64,000 nucleotides of DNA from Marinilabiliales bacterium (GTDB taxonomy: Bacteria; Bacteroidota; Bacteroidia; Bacteroidales; SZUA-534), in assembly GCA_003512955.1 (NCBI GenBank), contig DOTG01000026.1, positions 62,001-126,000 on the forward strand, written 5' to 3'. This document shows, piece by piece, positions 43,462 to 51,360 of this stretch. Position numbers and translations under genes: made by a program. Positions within the stretch are counted from its first letter, which is position 1. Every line of letters starts with the position of its first letter. The notes under the pieces are model-generated. The model had not been told where the DNA came from, made no database searches, and saw nothing but the letters and a program-made list of their open reading frames with translations.

Positions 43462-45315
43462 TTAATATTTGGTGTAACCATCTTTCCGAACCACCAAAAC
43501 TCCTTCATAATGGCTTCTTACTTGCGCCACTTTTGGAATGTAAAGTGATTTTACCATCCGGGAGGCAATATCTTTCAAAGGAATCAGTTTTTCCTGACCT
43601 ACTGCCTGCATAGAAGCATTGATTTGTTCCTGATTCAATACATCGGTCATTCCCCCATCAATGACGCCGGGAATGTAAAATACACATCGTATTTTAGGGT
43701 ACTGCAACCGGGCAAAGCCTGATGCAAAACCGAACAAAGCTCTTTTTGAAGAGACATACGCCGAAGATCCACTGAATTGAGCATCTTGAGCAATGGAACC
43801 TGTAAACAGCACTGTTCCAGTAAGTATGCCTGACAATCCTTCGGTAAGTTTGGCTGTATTCGCAAAGTTTACTTTATCCACCTGACGCATTTCCAGATCG
43901 GAGACCTCAGACCCTTTGCTCAAACTACCCGTAATAGCCACAGTATGAATCAGGAAGCTCAACTCAGGAACCAATGTTTTTACAGTTTGTATCAAGTTTT
44001 CCACTTCGGAATCAACTCCAAAATTGGCTTTTATGAGCTGGTGGTTAAGTTCCTGGTGCTGTAAAGTTTTTAAAACGGATTGCGCTTTTTCGTGGTTTGA
44101 GTTGTAATGGAGCAATACCCGGCAACCTTTTTCGGCTAACTGACGGGAAATTTCACCTCCCAACCCTCCGGTACATCCGGTAACTAACGCTGTTTTACCT
44201 TTTAAATCATCATTTTTAGTCTCGAATTTTGTGAATTCAGGAATCATATACGAAAAGCCTCCCAATTCTCCTCCCAATCCTGTGACAGAGGTAATGATTT
44301 TGGTCCCCGGTTTCCATCGGTGGGTTTCTTTCAGGTAAGCCGTGCTGGCTGGAACTGATGCCCCGGAAAGGTTTCCAAAATTGAGTTGCACCTCCTGAAA
44401 GACCTTCTCCATCGGGAAACCAAGCTTTGCTGCTGCTTCATGTACAATGGCATGCCCGGTTTGGTGGGGAATAAACAAATCGGTGGATTCCAAATCCCAT
44501 TGTGCCTGATCCATCAATTCGGTGACTACTCTGGCAATATTTGGTACTGCGCGGTTTTTTACCCTGCGGGGGTCCATAATCAGGTTACCCTCGCGGTCGG
44601 CACCCAGAAAATCGATCATGGCCATATCTTCATAATTCACCACATGAAGAATCCCCTCTTTCTTTTCCGAATGTATCTTGCTAATGATGACTGCTGCCGC
44701 ACCATCGCCAAAAGTAGTGAATGGAACAAAATCGCGTTCTTTGAGCAACAGCTCGCTCATAACCTCGGTATGTGCCACCACCACGTGCATGAATTCGGGG
44801 TGTTGGTTTAAAAAGTTTAAGGCCCGCTCTATGTTTATATTAAAACCCACGCAGGCCGAGGCCGTAGTCATAGTTTGGGTACGGTTATCCACTTTGGTAA
44901 AAAAACATTTGACCGTTTCGGCAATTCCGGGAGCCATTTCGTGTGGTGTTGCCGTACCAACCATCCAGGCACCAATGTCGTCGGGATGTACCCCCGAATC
45001 GTCAAAAGCTTTCTGAATGGCTTTTACCAGCAGGTCGAGGCTGGTTTCGGCCACAGTATAGCTCTCTTTCCTCGGCGGAAACGGAACCACATGAAACCGT
45101 TTTTTAAATCCCATCAAGTGCCCGGCCATGAACTCAAAAGGAGTTAAGTCCGGCGTTTTTAGTTTTGCTTCTATAAATTTATCCGACTGTTGAATCCGTT
45201 CGGCATCGAGGCCATCGAAAAAACCGTCTTGAATGGCTTTTTCAATATCGGGATTAGTTACCTCACATTTTCCGGTAACAAAGCCAAACCCACTGAAGAT
45301 ATAATTTTGGTACAT
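43462..45315 (-). CDS. Fusion of 3-oxoacyl-ACP synthase III-like and short-chain dehydrogenase domains
   Basis: 617 residues in two halves. Residues about 1-355 are a KAS III/FabH-type thiolase fold with an intact triad: Cys near 155 in TTASACVGFN, His near 282 in FIPHQTGHAI, Asn near 314 in QLNFGNLSGASVP. Residues about 367-610 are an SDR with ALVTGCTGGLGGEISRQL for NAD(P) binding and SAYVSSKRA (Tyr/Lys near 515). Together they could condense an acyl starter with a malonyl unit and reduce the resulting ketone in one polypeptide. No acyl carrier protein is nearby, and the product is unknown. Monocistronic, with a -7-like TATATTTA upstream. Confidence 0.88.
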   Translation of the reverse strand: MYQNYIFSGFGFVTGKCEVTNPDIEKAIQDGFFDGLDAERIQQSDKFIEAKLKTPDLTPFEFMAGHLMGFKKRFHVVPFPPRKESYTVAETSLDLLVKAIQKAFDDSGVHPDDIGAWMVGTATPHEMAPGIAETVKCFFTKVDNRTQTMTTASACVGFNINIERALNFLNQHPEFMHVVVAHTEVMSELLLKERDFVPFTTFGDGAAAVIISKIHSEKKEGILHVVNYEDMAMIDFLGADREGNLIMDPRRVKNRAVPNIARVVTELMDQAQWDLESTDLFIPHQTGHAIVHEAAAKLGFPMEKVFQEVQLNFGNLSGASVPASTAYLKETHRWKPGTKIITSVTGLGGELGGFSYMIPEFTKFETKNDDLKGKTALVTGCTGGLGGEISRQLAEKGCRVLLHYNSNHEKAQSVLKTLQHQELNHQLIKANFGVDSEVENLIQTVKTLVPELSFLIHTVAITGSLSKGSEVSDLEMRQVDKVNFANTAKLTEGLSGILTGTVLFTGSIAQDAQFSGSSAYVSSKRALFGFASGFARLQYPKIRCVFYIPGVIDGGMTDVLNQEQINASMQAVGQEKLIPLKDIASRMVKSLYIPKVAQVRSHYEGVLVVRKDGYTKY

Positions 45316-45514
45316 GCGTGTGCTCTTTCAATTGTTCTACATTCGATGGTAAATATAGGGTATTCCTTTTTTGAATGAAAAATTTTTTGCTTGAGAATTC
45401 CTGGACCCTAATTGATGCCACAAAACCAAGGTTCACAAGGAAACCCTTTGATTGGTTAAGTCTATATGCACACCAAGTTGTGGGATTTTAGAACTTCATC
45501 CGGGTTTTTGTTCC

Positions 45515-46405
45515 TCAGCTTTTTCTACTTTGCTTGAAAAGCAGTTCCTTTTCTTTGGCTGAAAGGCTCTCATAGCCTGAACGGGCAATTTTTTCCAGAA
45601 TGGAGTCAATCTCCTGTTGTTCCACTTTTTTGCGGTAATTGTAGTCCAAATCGGTTTCGCCGCGCCGGTAGGTTACCTTAAGCTTCTTTTTAGGTTTGAA
45701 CCAGGAAGCTATGGTATCTAGCATTTTTCCAAATCCTTTTCCTAAATCAGTACCTTTCCGCAATTGTGAGGCATACAGGTATCCAAAAAATGCACCCCCT
45801 ATATGGGCAATATGGCCTCCGGCATTTCCATCTTTCAGTGTCACAACATCTAACAAAATTGAGAACAGGGCAATATATTTTAGTTTAACCGGTCCCAGAA
45901 ACAAAAGATATATGGTATAATTGGGTACATAGGTTGCTGTGGCAACAACGATAGCTAATACGGAAGCAGATGCTCCTAATGCATAAGCAAAAGGGACCAC
46001 ATCGCTGAAAGCCGGAAAGAGGTTATATGCCAGAATATATGTTAACGCCCCAAATAATCCTCCCAATAAATATATCGTCAGTAATTGTCGGCCATTAAAA
46101 TATTCCAGGAATATTTTACCCAGCCAGAATAACCAAAGCAAGTTGAATAGAATATGGATAAAATCGTGGTGCAAAAACATGTAGGTAAACAGGCTCCAGG
46201 GATGGCGGGCAATCTGTCCCAATTGGGCAGGAACCTGCATCCATTCTAATAAGAAATTTGAATCGCCAAGAGCAAAAAGATAGAAAATGGCATCTACCAG
46301 TTTTACAGCAATAAATACTGCCAGATTCACATAAATCAGGCGCGTTAACATGCTCCCGTGTTTAAATGTAGATTTAATTTCATTGGTAAGTCCGGTTCCC
46401 AGCAT
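45515..46405 (-). CDS. Rhomboid-family intramembrane serine protease
   Basis: 296 residues, six transmembrane helices. The catalytic Ser lies in YALGASASVLAIVVA (G-x-S near 155) and the His in GHIAHIGGAFFGYL. The N-terminal helix and an HHDFIHILFNLLWLFWLG motif fit the family. A charged cytoplasmic tail (about 225-296) carries GETDLDYNYRKKVEQQEIDSI, a tail common in Bacteroidota rhomboids. Last of the mutL-rhomboid-rhomboid run; 86 bases follow the upstream paralogue. Substrates unknown. Confidence 0.9.
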   Translation of the reverse strand: MLGTGLTNEIKSTFKHGSMLTRLIYVNLAVFIAVKLVDAIFYLFALGDSNFLLEWMQVPAQLGQIARHPWSLFTYMFLHHDFIHILFNLLWLFWLGKIFLEYFNGRQLLTIYLLGGLFGALTYILAYNLFPAFSDVVPFAYALGASASVLAIVVATATYVPNYTIYLLFLGPVKLKYIALFSILLDVVTLKDGNAGGHIAHIGGAFFGYLYASQLRKGTDLGKGFGKMLDTIASWFKPKKKLKVTYRRGETDLDYNYRKKVEQQEIDSILEKIARSGYESLSAKEKELLFKQSRKS

Positions 46406-46491
46406 AGTAATTTGTATTTTAAAAATCTAATTTCAACAATCTGCTCATAATAATGTCTCAAATCTCAATTCTTAGTGCTTATGCCTTCAAA

Positions 46492-47322
46492 TCAAAACGG
46501 TTTGTAATTGCTGTATCCCTTACTGTTCCAATATTTAATAAGGATAAACCCAAAAAGCATCCCTCCCAGGTGGGCAAAGTGGGCCACATTGTCGCCGGGT
46601 TGCTGCATTACGGCTGCAAACAATTCAATGGCCCCATAAATGATGACAAAATACTTGGCCTTGATGGGAATAGGCGGAAACAACAACATAAGCTGCGTGT
46701 TGGGGAACAACATCCCGAATGCCAACAAAACGCCAAACACTGCCCCCGAAGCTCCTACAGTAGGTATATTTATTTTTGCCTCATAAACCGTATGTACAAA
46801 CTGGGTGGCTTCGTTAATATACAATGAATTGTTTGGCTGCATACTGTAGGAATTGATAAACTCATTGAGAGAAGCATTCGCATTCGGAACAAATTCCCTT
46901 ACAAAAGTCATAAATACTTCAGGAGAAGGTGTGTTGGCAAACGCATTAGCAGCCTCACGGATATCGGCCAATCCCAAATAGCTCACAAAACTGTGCAATG
47001 CTGCGGCACCCAAACCGGTAACAAAGTAATAAATTAAAAACCGCTTAGGCCCCCAAACCACCTCAAGCACCCGGCCAAACATGTATAACGCGAACATATT
47101 GAAAAAAATGTGAAACACATCGCCATGCATGAACATGTGGGTAACAAACTGAAAAGGCTTGAAATATTCGGATTGCACATTATGAAGTGCAAGAAGATGC
47201 GTAATGTTTATTCCAATGAGAGGTAGAATATTATCGGCAGCAAATACCAATACATTTAAGATAAGTAGATTTTTGATTACCAAAGGTAGATTTCCAAAAA
47301 TAGGCGCTCGGTAAGGTTGCAT
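46492..47322 (-). CDS. Rhomboid-family intramembrane serine protease (second copy)
   Basis: 276 residues. Catalytic Ser in TVGASGAVFGVLLAFG, His in VAHFAHLGGMLFGF, and the loop motif FMHGDVFHIFFNMFALYMFG. Longer periplasmic insert between helices 3 and 4 than its neighbour, with no long tail. It lies 12 bases downstream of mutL. Both paralogues keep active residues, so neither appears to be an inactive pseudoprotease. Confidence 0.91.
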   Translation of the reverse strand: MQPYRAPIFGNLPLVIKNLLILNVLVFAADNILPLIGINITHLLALHNVQSEYFKPFQFVTHMFMHGDVFHIFFNMFALYMFGRVLEVVWGPKRFLIYYFVTGLGAAALHSFVSYLGLADIREAANAFANTPSPEVFMTFVREFVPNANASLNEFINSYSMQPNNSLYINEATQFVHTVYEAKINIPTVGASGAVFGVLLAFGMLFPNTQLMLLFPPIPIKAKYFVIIYGAIELFAAVMQQPGDNVAHFAHLGGMLFGFILIKYWNSKGYSNYKPF

Positions 47323-47334
47323 AAATTTCTTTTT

Positions 47335-49200
47335 TTATTTAAATCGTTTTTCTAATTCATCTAAACCAACAATGGTGATAATGGTTTTACCATCAGGAGT
47401 TATATTGGGCATTTGCGAAATAAACAACCGATCGTTGATGTGTGCCATTTCCTCCTGTGATAAAATTTTTCCGTACGGAATTGACAAAAACTTTGCCAGC
47501 GATTTGACCAGGTTTTCGCGCAATGCCTCTTTAAAATCCTGCTGGTAGTCCTTCACATGCTCAATCAATTCCACCATCCATTGCTGAATGTCAGTGTCGG
47601 GGAAGTCGGCGGGAATGGTATTTACCACAAAGGTATTGCCGCTAAAATCGGCCACTTCAAAGCCCAGCCGGTTTACCTCAGAAACCAATGAGCGGAAAAG
47701 CTCCGCATCCAAAGTGTTGAATTCCACCTTTTGGGGATACAACAGTTTTTGCCCGTTCCCCGAGTGTGCCCCCAATTTATAAATATACTCGTCGTACAAA
47801 ATCCGCTCGTGGGCCCTTTTTTGGTCAATAAGCATCAATCCTGACTTTACGGCAGTTAAAATGTATCGTCCTTTGACCTGAAAAAACCGATTGTTTTCAC
47901 CTGTCCCGGAATGATTCATCGTTTGCTGAACAGGACTTTCCTCAGGCTGAAAACCCACATTTAATTGCGCATCAGGCGTGGGTTCTGTTTTTTCAAAACC
48001 GGTATAGAGTTTTTGCCAGTCCTGATCCACTGCTTTGGAGTGATATTCTGTCCGTGAAGGCCTTTCCAACGACGGATTGTAGGATTGGTCAACATGAAAA
48101 GGGTTATATCCGGGATTGACCTTGATAGTTGGCGGCTCAACGGTTTCTCCTTTTTTTAACATCGGAATATCAAACAGTTGCTCCTGGTTGAAATCGAGGG
48201 TAGGTGCCAGGTTGTGTTTCCCTAAACCTTCTTTAATGGTGGCTTTCAATATCATCCACAGGTCGCGTTCGTTCTCAAACTTAATCTCGGTTTTGGTGGG
48301 ATGTATGTTGATATCAATGGTAGCTGGGTCAACATCGAAATAAATAAAAAAGGAAGGAATCATCCCCTGTGGCAGAATCTGCTCATAGGCCGACATCACG
48401 GCTTTGTAAAAGAAGGGATGTTTCATGAACCGGTTGTTGACAAAGAAGAATTGCTCGCCGGGACTTTTACGTGCATGTTCGGGTTTGCCTACATAGCCTT
48501 TAATATGCCCCAAATTGGTCTCCGATTGAATAGGTACCAGGCTTTGGCTGGCCGATTTACCTAATATATTCAGGATACGGTTATAAATTTTCGATGCAGG
48601 CAACTGGTAAATGGCCACATCGTTATGTATCAGATGCATCTCAATTTCAGAGAATCCCAACGCGATGTGCTGAAATTCCTCCATCAGGTATTTTAATTCG
48701 GTACTGTTCGACTTTAAAAATTTGCGGCGGGCCGGAACATTATAGAACAAGTTCTTAACAGCAATGTTGGTGCCATTCTGGCAGCTTATGGGTTCTTGCG
48801 ATTCCACTTTTGAACCTGAAATCCGGATCATTGTGCCCAATTCCGAACCGCTTTTTTTGGATTTCAACTCTACCGATGCAATAGCTGAAATGGCAGCCAT
48901 GGCTTCGCCCCGGAATCCCATGGTGCGGATATCGAACAAATCAAGCGCCTTCCGGATTTTTGAAGTAGCATGACGTTCAAAGCACATCCGTGCATCGTTT
49001 TCCGACATGCCGCATCCATTATCGATCACCTGGATCAGGGTTTTGCCTGCATCCTTCAATATCACCTGAATCTTAGCGCTTCCAGCATCAATCGCATTCT
49101 CCACCAATTCTTTAAGCACCGAGGCAGGCCGTTGAACAACCTCCCCAGCCGCAATTTGGTTGGCAACACTATCAGGCAATAATTGTATAATATCTGGCAT
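47335..49200 (-). CDS. mutL: DNA mismatch repair protein MutL
   Basis: 621 residues. The GHKL ATPase domain (1-330) has VVQRPASVLKELVENAIDAG, DNGCGM, the FRGEAMAAISAI lid and KTEIKFENE. A variable linker (about 330-420) leads to the C-terminal dimerisation domain. The usual endonuclease motif DQHA-x2-E-x4-E reads DQKRAHERILYDE here (about 460-472), with Lys for the metal-binding His, and the C-terminal Cys-containing motifs are not seen (TPDGKT instead of a Cys-x-x-P-x-G-R-P form). Nicking activity is therefore doubtful. First of a run with two rhomboid genes. Confidence 0.95.
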   Translation of the reverse strand: MPDIIQLLPDSVANQIAAGEVVQRPASVLKELVENAIDAGSAKIQVILKDAGKTLIQVIDNGCGMSENDARMCFERHATSKIRKALDLFDIRTMGFRGEAMAAISAIASVELKSKKSGSELGTMIRISGSKVESQEPISCQNGTNIAVKNLFYNVPARRKFLKSNSTELKYLMEEFQHIALGFSEIEMHLIHNDVAIYQLPASKIYNRILNILGKSASQSLVPIQSETNLGHIKGYVGKPEHARKSPGEQFFFVNNRFMKHPFFYKAVMSAYEQILPQGMIPSFFIYFDVDPATIDINIHPTKTEIKFENERDLWMILKATIKEGLGKHNLAPTLDFNQEQLFDIPMLKKGETVEPPTIKVNPGYNPFHVDQSYNPSLERPSRTEYHSKAVDQDWQKLYTGFEKTEPTPDAQLNVGFQPEESPVQQTMNHSGTGENNRFFQVKGRYILTAVKSGLMLIDQKRAHERILYDEYIYKLGAHSGNGQKLLYPQKVEFNTLDAELFRSLVSEVNRLGFEVADFSGNTFVVNTIPADFPDTDIQQWMVELIEHVKDYQQDFKEALRENLVKSLAKFLSIPYGKILSQEEMAHINDRLFISQMPNITPDGKTIITIVGLDELEKRFK

Positions 49201-49274
49201 TACAACTTATGGGATCAAAATTCTTTTTAACATGAGGATTTTATTTACTCGCCGAAACATGCTGCCCTTTTTGA

Positions 49275-49544
49275 TTATTTATAAAAGAAGTAGTAAAACA
49301 ACAACAGCAGCAGTGTGAGAATAAGCAAAACCCTGAGGTTCGATTTTTTCTGTGCCTTACGTCTCATTTGGATATAATTCACCAAATCCCCTTTGTTTAG
49401 CGACGATTGTTTTCCATCTTTTTCTGCTTCAACCTCCTGTTTTATTTTCTCAAATCGTTCTTTTCTCAGTTCTTCCCTTTCATTATAAAACCGGGGTTTG
49501 TAAGTAAACTTTTTTTGTTTCGGGAGTTTAAAAAATCCTGCCAT
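49275..49544 (-). CDS. Small tail-anchored membrane protein of unknown function
   Basis: 89 residues: a highly charged N-terminal part rich in Lys, Arg and Glu (about 1-65, helical) and one C-terminal transmembrane segment (LRVLLILTLLLLLFYYFFY). This predicts a tail-anchored inner-membrane protein with its soluble part in the cytoplasm. Family not recognised. It has a -7 box 20 bases upstream and lies 74 bases before mutL on the same strand, so it may head that transcript. Confidence 0.7.
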   Translation of the reverse strand: MAGFFKLPKQKKFTYKPRFYNEREELRKERFEKIKQEVEAEKDGKQSSLNKGDLVNYIQMRRKAQKKSNLRVLLILTLLLLLFYYFFYK

Positions 49545-49563
49545 TTTATTTTATTTAAGGGTA

Positions 49564-49571
49564 CAAAGGTA
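49564..49571 (-). promoter_or_regulatory. -7 promoter box for the tail-anchored protein / mutL run
   Basis: Minus strand reads TACCTTTG, exact TAnnTTTG match, predicted start near 49557, 13 bases before the ATG. Confidence 0.5.
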
Positions 49572-49831
49572 TTCGAAATATTATAATGTTTGAAACCAAC
49601 CGCAAAGAGAGGTTAATTTTTATAATTTTTATTGATCTATATATCTGTGGATTTGATACTTAACATTAAATAAATTGACTCTGTTTTTTCCTAAAGAATT
49701 TTAAAAAAAAGTGATTGAATTTATTTTTTTAATAGTATGTTTGCAGCGCTAAAAAATAAAAGGTTCTAATTCGATACTGAAAATAAAGTAAACTTTTTGA
49801 ATAATTTTTTTGGAGATTTAAAAACAATATT
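49572..49831. other. AT-rich divergent intergenic region with a second plus-strand -7 box
   Basis: No gene seen. The stretch is very AT-rich. Besides the boxes listed separately, TATGTTTG near 49736-49743 is an exact plus-strand -7 match, followed by GCAGCGC; it may be a second, upstream promoter of the tRNA-Glu/rpsT transcript. No hairpin of note. Confidence 0.4.
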
Positions 49832-49839
49832 TACTTTTG
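49832..49839 (+). promoter_or_regulatory. -7 promoter box for tRNA-Glu/rpsT
   Basis: TACTTTTG, exact match, 16 bases before the tRNA-Glu 5' end. Confidence 0.55.
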
Positions 49840-49855
49840 CAGTCCGAAAACAAAC

Positions 49856-49927
49856 GCTCCGTTCGTCTAGGGGTTAGGACGCCAGGTTTTCATCCTGGTA
49901 GCAGGGGTTCGATTCCCCTACGGAGTA
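49856..49927 (+). tRNA. tRNA-Glu (anticodon UUC)
   Basis: Acceptor GCTCCGT with ACGGAGT (G1-U72), D arm TCGTCTAGGGGTTAGGACG, anticodon loop TTTTCAT closed by CCAGG/CCTGG-type pairing, T arm GGGGTTCGATTCCCC, discriminator A. CCA not encoded. Upstream of rpsT by 28 bases, so the tRNA is probably processed from the rpsT mRNA. Confidence 0.96.
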
Positions 49928-49955
49928 CTTTAAACTTACTTTAGAATTAAGAAAA

Positions 49956-50207
49956 ATGGCAAATCATCAGTCAGCAAAAAAACGGATACGTCAGAACGAA
50001 GAGCAACGGTTGCACAACAGGTATTATGCAAAAACAGCTCGTAATGCAGTAAGGGAGTTGCGTTCAACCACTCAAAAAGCTGAAGCAGAACAATTGTTCC
50101 CAAAAGTGGTTTCAATGCTTGATAAATTGGTAAAAACCAATATCATCCACAAAAACAAAGCAGCTAACCTGAAATCAGGTTTGGCACATCATGTAAGCAG
50201 CTTATAG
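49956..50207 (+). CDS. rpsT: 30S ribosomal protein S20
   Basis: 83-residue, Lys/Arg-rich all-helical ribosomal protein that binds 16S rRNA early in 30S assembly. Starts ANHQSAKKRIRQNEEQRLHN after Met, the standard S20 opening, and ends with HKNKAANLKSGLAHHVSSL. It is co-transcribed with tRNA-Glu and closed by a terminator at 50228-50258. Confidence 0.96.
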   Translation: MANHQSAKKRIRQNEEQRLHNRYYAKTARNAVRELRSTTQKAEAEQLFPKVVSMLDKLVKTNIIHKNKAANLKSGLAHHVSSL

Positions 50208-50227
50208 CTAATATTTAGATATTTTAG

Positions 50228-50258
50228 AAACCCTGAATGGAAACATTCGGGGTTTTTT
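50228..50258 (+). terminator. Rho-independent terminator of rpsT
   Basis: AAACCCTGAATG and CATTCGGGGTTT form an 11-12 bp stem with one G-U around GAAA, followed by six T. Confidence 0.85.
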
Positions 50259-50294
50259 GTTTTGAAGAAATTTGAGGGCGTGTATAGAATTTTA

Positions 50295-50302
50295 TAGCTT
50301 TG
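50295..50302 (+). promoter_or_regulatory. -7 promoter box for radC
   Basis: TAGCTTTG, exact match, 20 bases before the radC ATG. Confidence 0.5.
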
Positions 50303-50322
50303 TTTGAAACCCAAACAGAATT

Positions 50323-51015
50323 ATGAAAACTTATCAAAACCTCACCATCAAACAATGGGCAGTTGAAGACCGCCCTCGCGAAAAATTCCTGACCAAGGGG
50401 ATTTCTTCTCTTTCGGATGCAGAACTCATCGCCATTTTGCTGTCCACTGGGACCAAAAACCTTTCGGCCGTAGATTTGGCCAAAAACATTATGGCCAGTG
50501 CCGATAATAACCTACATGTATTGGGAAAGAAATCGGTAACCGATTTGAAAAAAATAATGGGCATTGGTGAAGCCAAAGCTATTACCATAATTGCCGCCCT
50601 TGAACTCGGGAAACGCCGCAAAAATGCCGATTTGGAGCGTAAAAAAATTACCAACAGCCATGACATTTTCGAAATTTTTCAACCCATGCTGGGCGATTTG
50701 CCTCATGAGGAATTTTGGGTGGCTTACCTCGACCGGGCCAATCAGGTGATTGATAAAGAACGTATCAGTTTGGGAGGAACCTCGGGAACAGTGATTGATG
50801 TAAAAATAATCCTGAAACATGCTGTTGAAAAACTGGCCAGCAATATGGCATTAGTCCATAACCACCCTTCGGGGAATTGCCAGCCCAGCGAACAGGATAG
50901 GAAGATTACCGATAAAATTAGCAAAGCCGCCCAATGGCTCGATATTGCTGTGCTCGATCACTTGATTGTCGGCGACACCAAATACAGCAGTTTTGCCGAT
51001 GAAGGATGGCTGTAA
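50323..51015 (+). CDS. radC: RadC family JAB-domain protein
   Basis: 230 residues. The N-terminal helix-hairpin-helix (KKIMGIGEAKAITIIAALELG, about 70-90) precedes a JAB/MPN metal-hydrolase-like domain (about 110-230) with the full metal site LVHNHPSGNCQPSEQD (H-x-H, then Ser and Asp). Despite the name, a direct DNA-repair role is not established for the family. The standard chromosomal length and no mobile neighbours suggest the core copy. Repeat copy B follows 28 bases after the stop. Confidence 0.93.
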   Translation: MKTYQNLTIKQWAVEDRPREKFLTKGISSLSDAELIAILLSTGTKNLSAVDLAKNIMASADNNLHVLGKKSVTDLKKIMGIGEAKAITIIAALELGKRRKNADLERKKITNSHDIFEIFQPMLGDLPHEEFWVAYLDRANQVIDKERISLGGTSGTVIDVKIILKHAVEKLASNMALVHNHPSGNCQPSEQDRKITDKISKAAQWLDIAVLDHLIVGDTKYSSFADEGWL

Positions 51016-51043
51016 ACGCCTTCAATCTAGCATCAAGTCAAGC

Positions 51044-51159
51044 ATGCGTTTGCATCAATTCACCCCGGTGACTCCGGGCGCGAATATAAGGCATAATACT
51101 ATAATCAAAAAGTCACCGGGTGAATATTACCCGACTTCTTATAGTTAACTTGACACTAA
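51044..51159. repeat. Interspersed structured repeat, copy B (about 116 bp)
   Basis: Near-identical to 39109-39226 in the same orientation. The upstream arm has one extra C (TTCACCCCGGTGAC) opposite GTCACCGGGTGAA. The second hairpin keeps GGGT/ACCC and AAAAAGTC/GACTTCTT; the T-A pair of copy A is a C-G pair here, a compensatory change. It sits between the convergent radC and histidine-kinase genes. Confidence 0.85.
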
Positions 51160-51360
51160 TGTTATGTTATATTTAAATTAGCGGGTAAATATTGAATTTT
51201 CCCCCTCTCCCTTCGGGTTTCTCCCCCAAGGGAGAACTTGCTCCGATTGAGCGGTCTAGTCCACGCCATGGCGTGGTGCCCCCAAGTAATAGGCGATGGG
51301 GGAATATAATTCCTGAACTTCCGACATTACTATATTAACACAACACTAGGAATTTCCACG
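51160..51360. other. Hairpin-rich intergenic block with a 16-bp perfect palindrome
   Basis: No gene. Three inverted repeats in about 100 bases: TCTCCCTT/AAGGGAGA (51206-51213 and 51228-51235), the perfect palindrome CCACGCCATGGCGTGG (51261-51276), and CCCCCA/TGGGGG (51279-51284 and 51297-51302). It is much more GC-rich than the surroundings. It lies directly after repeat copy B, between convergent genes; perhaps another repeat type and/or termination signals. Confidence 0.6.
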
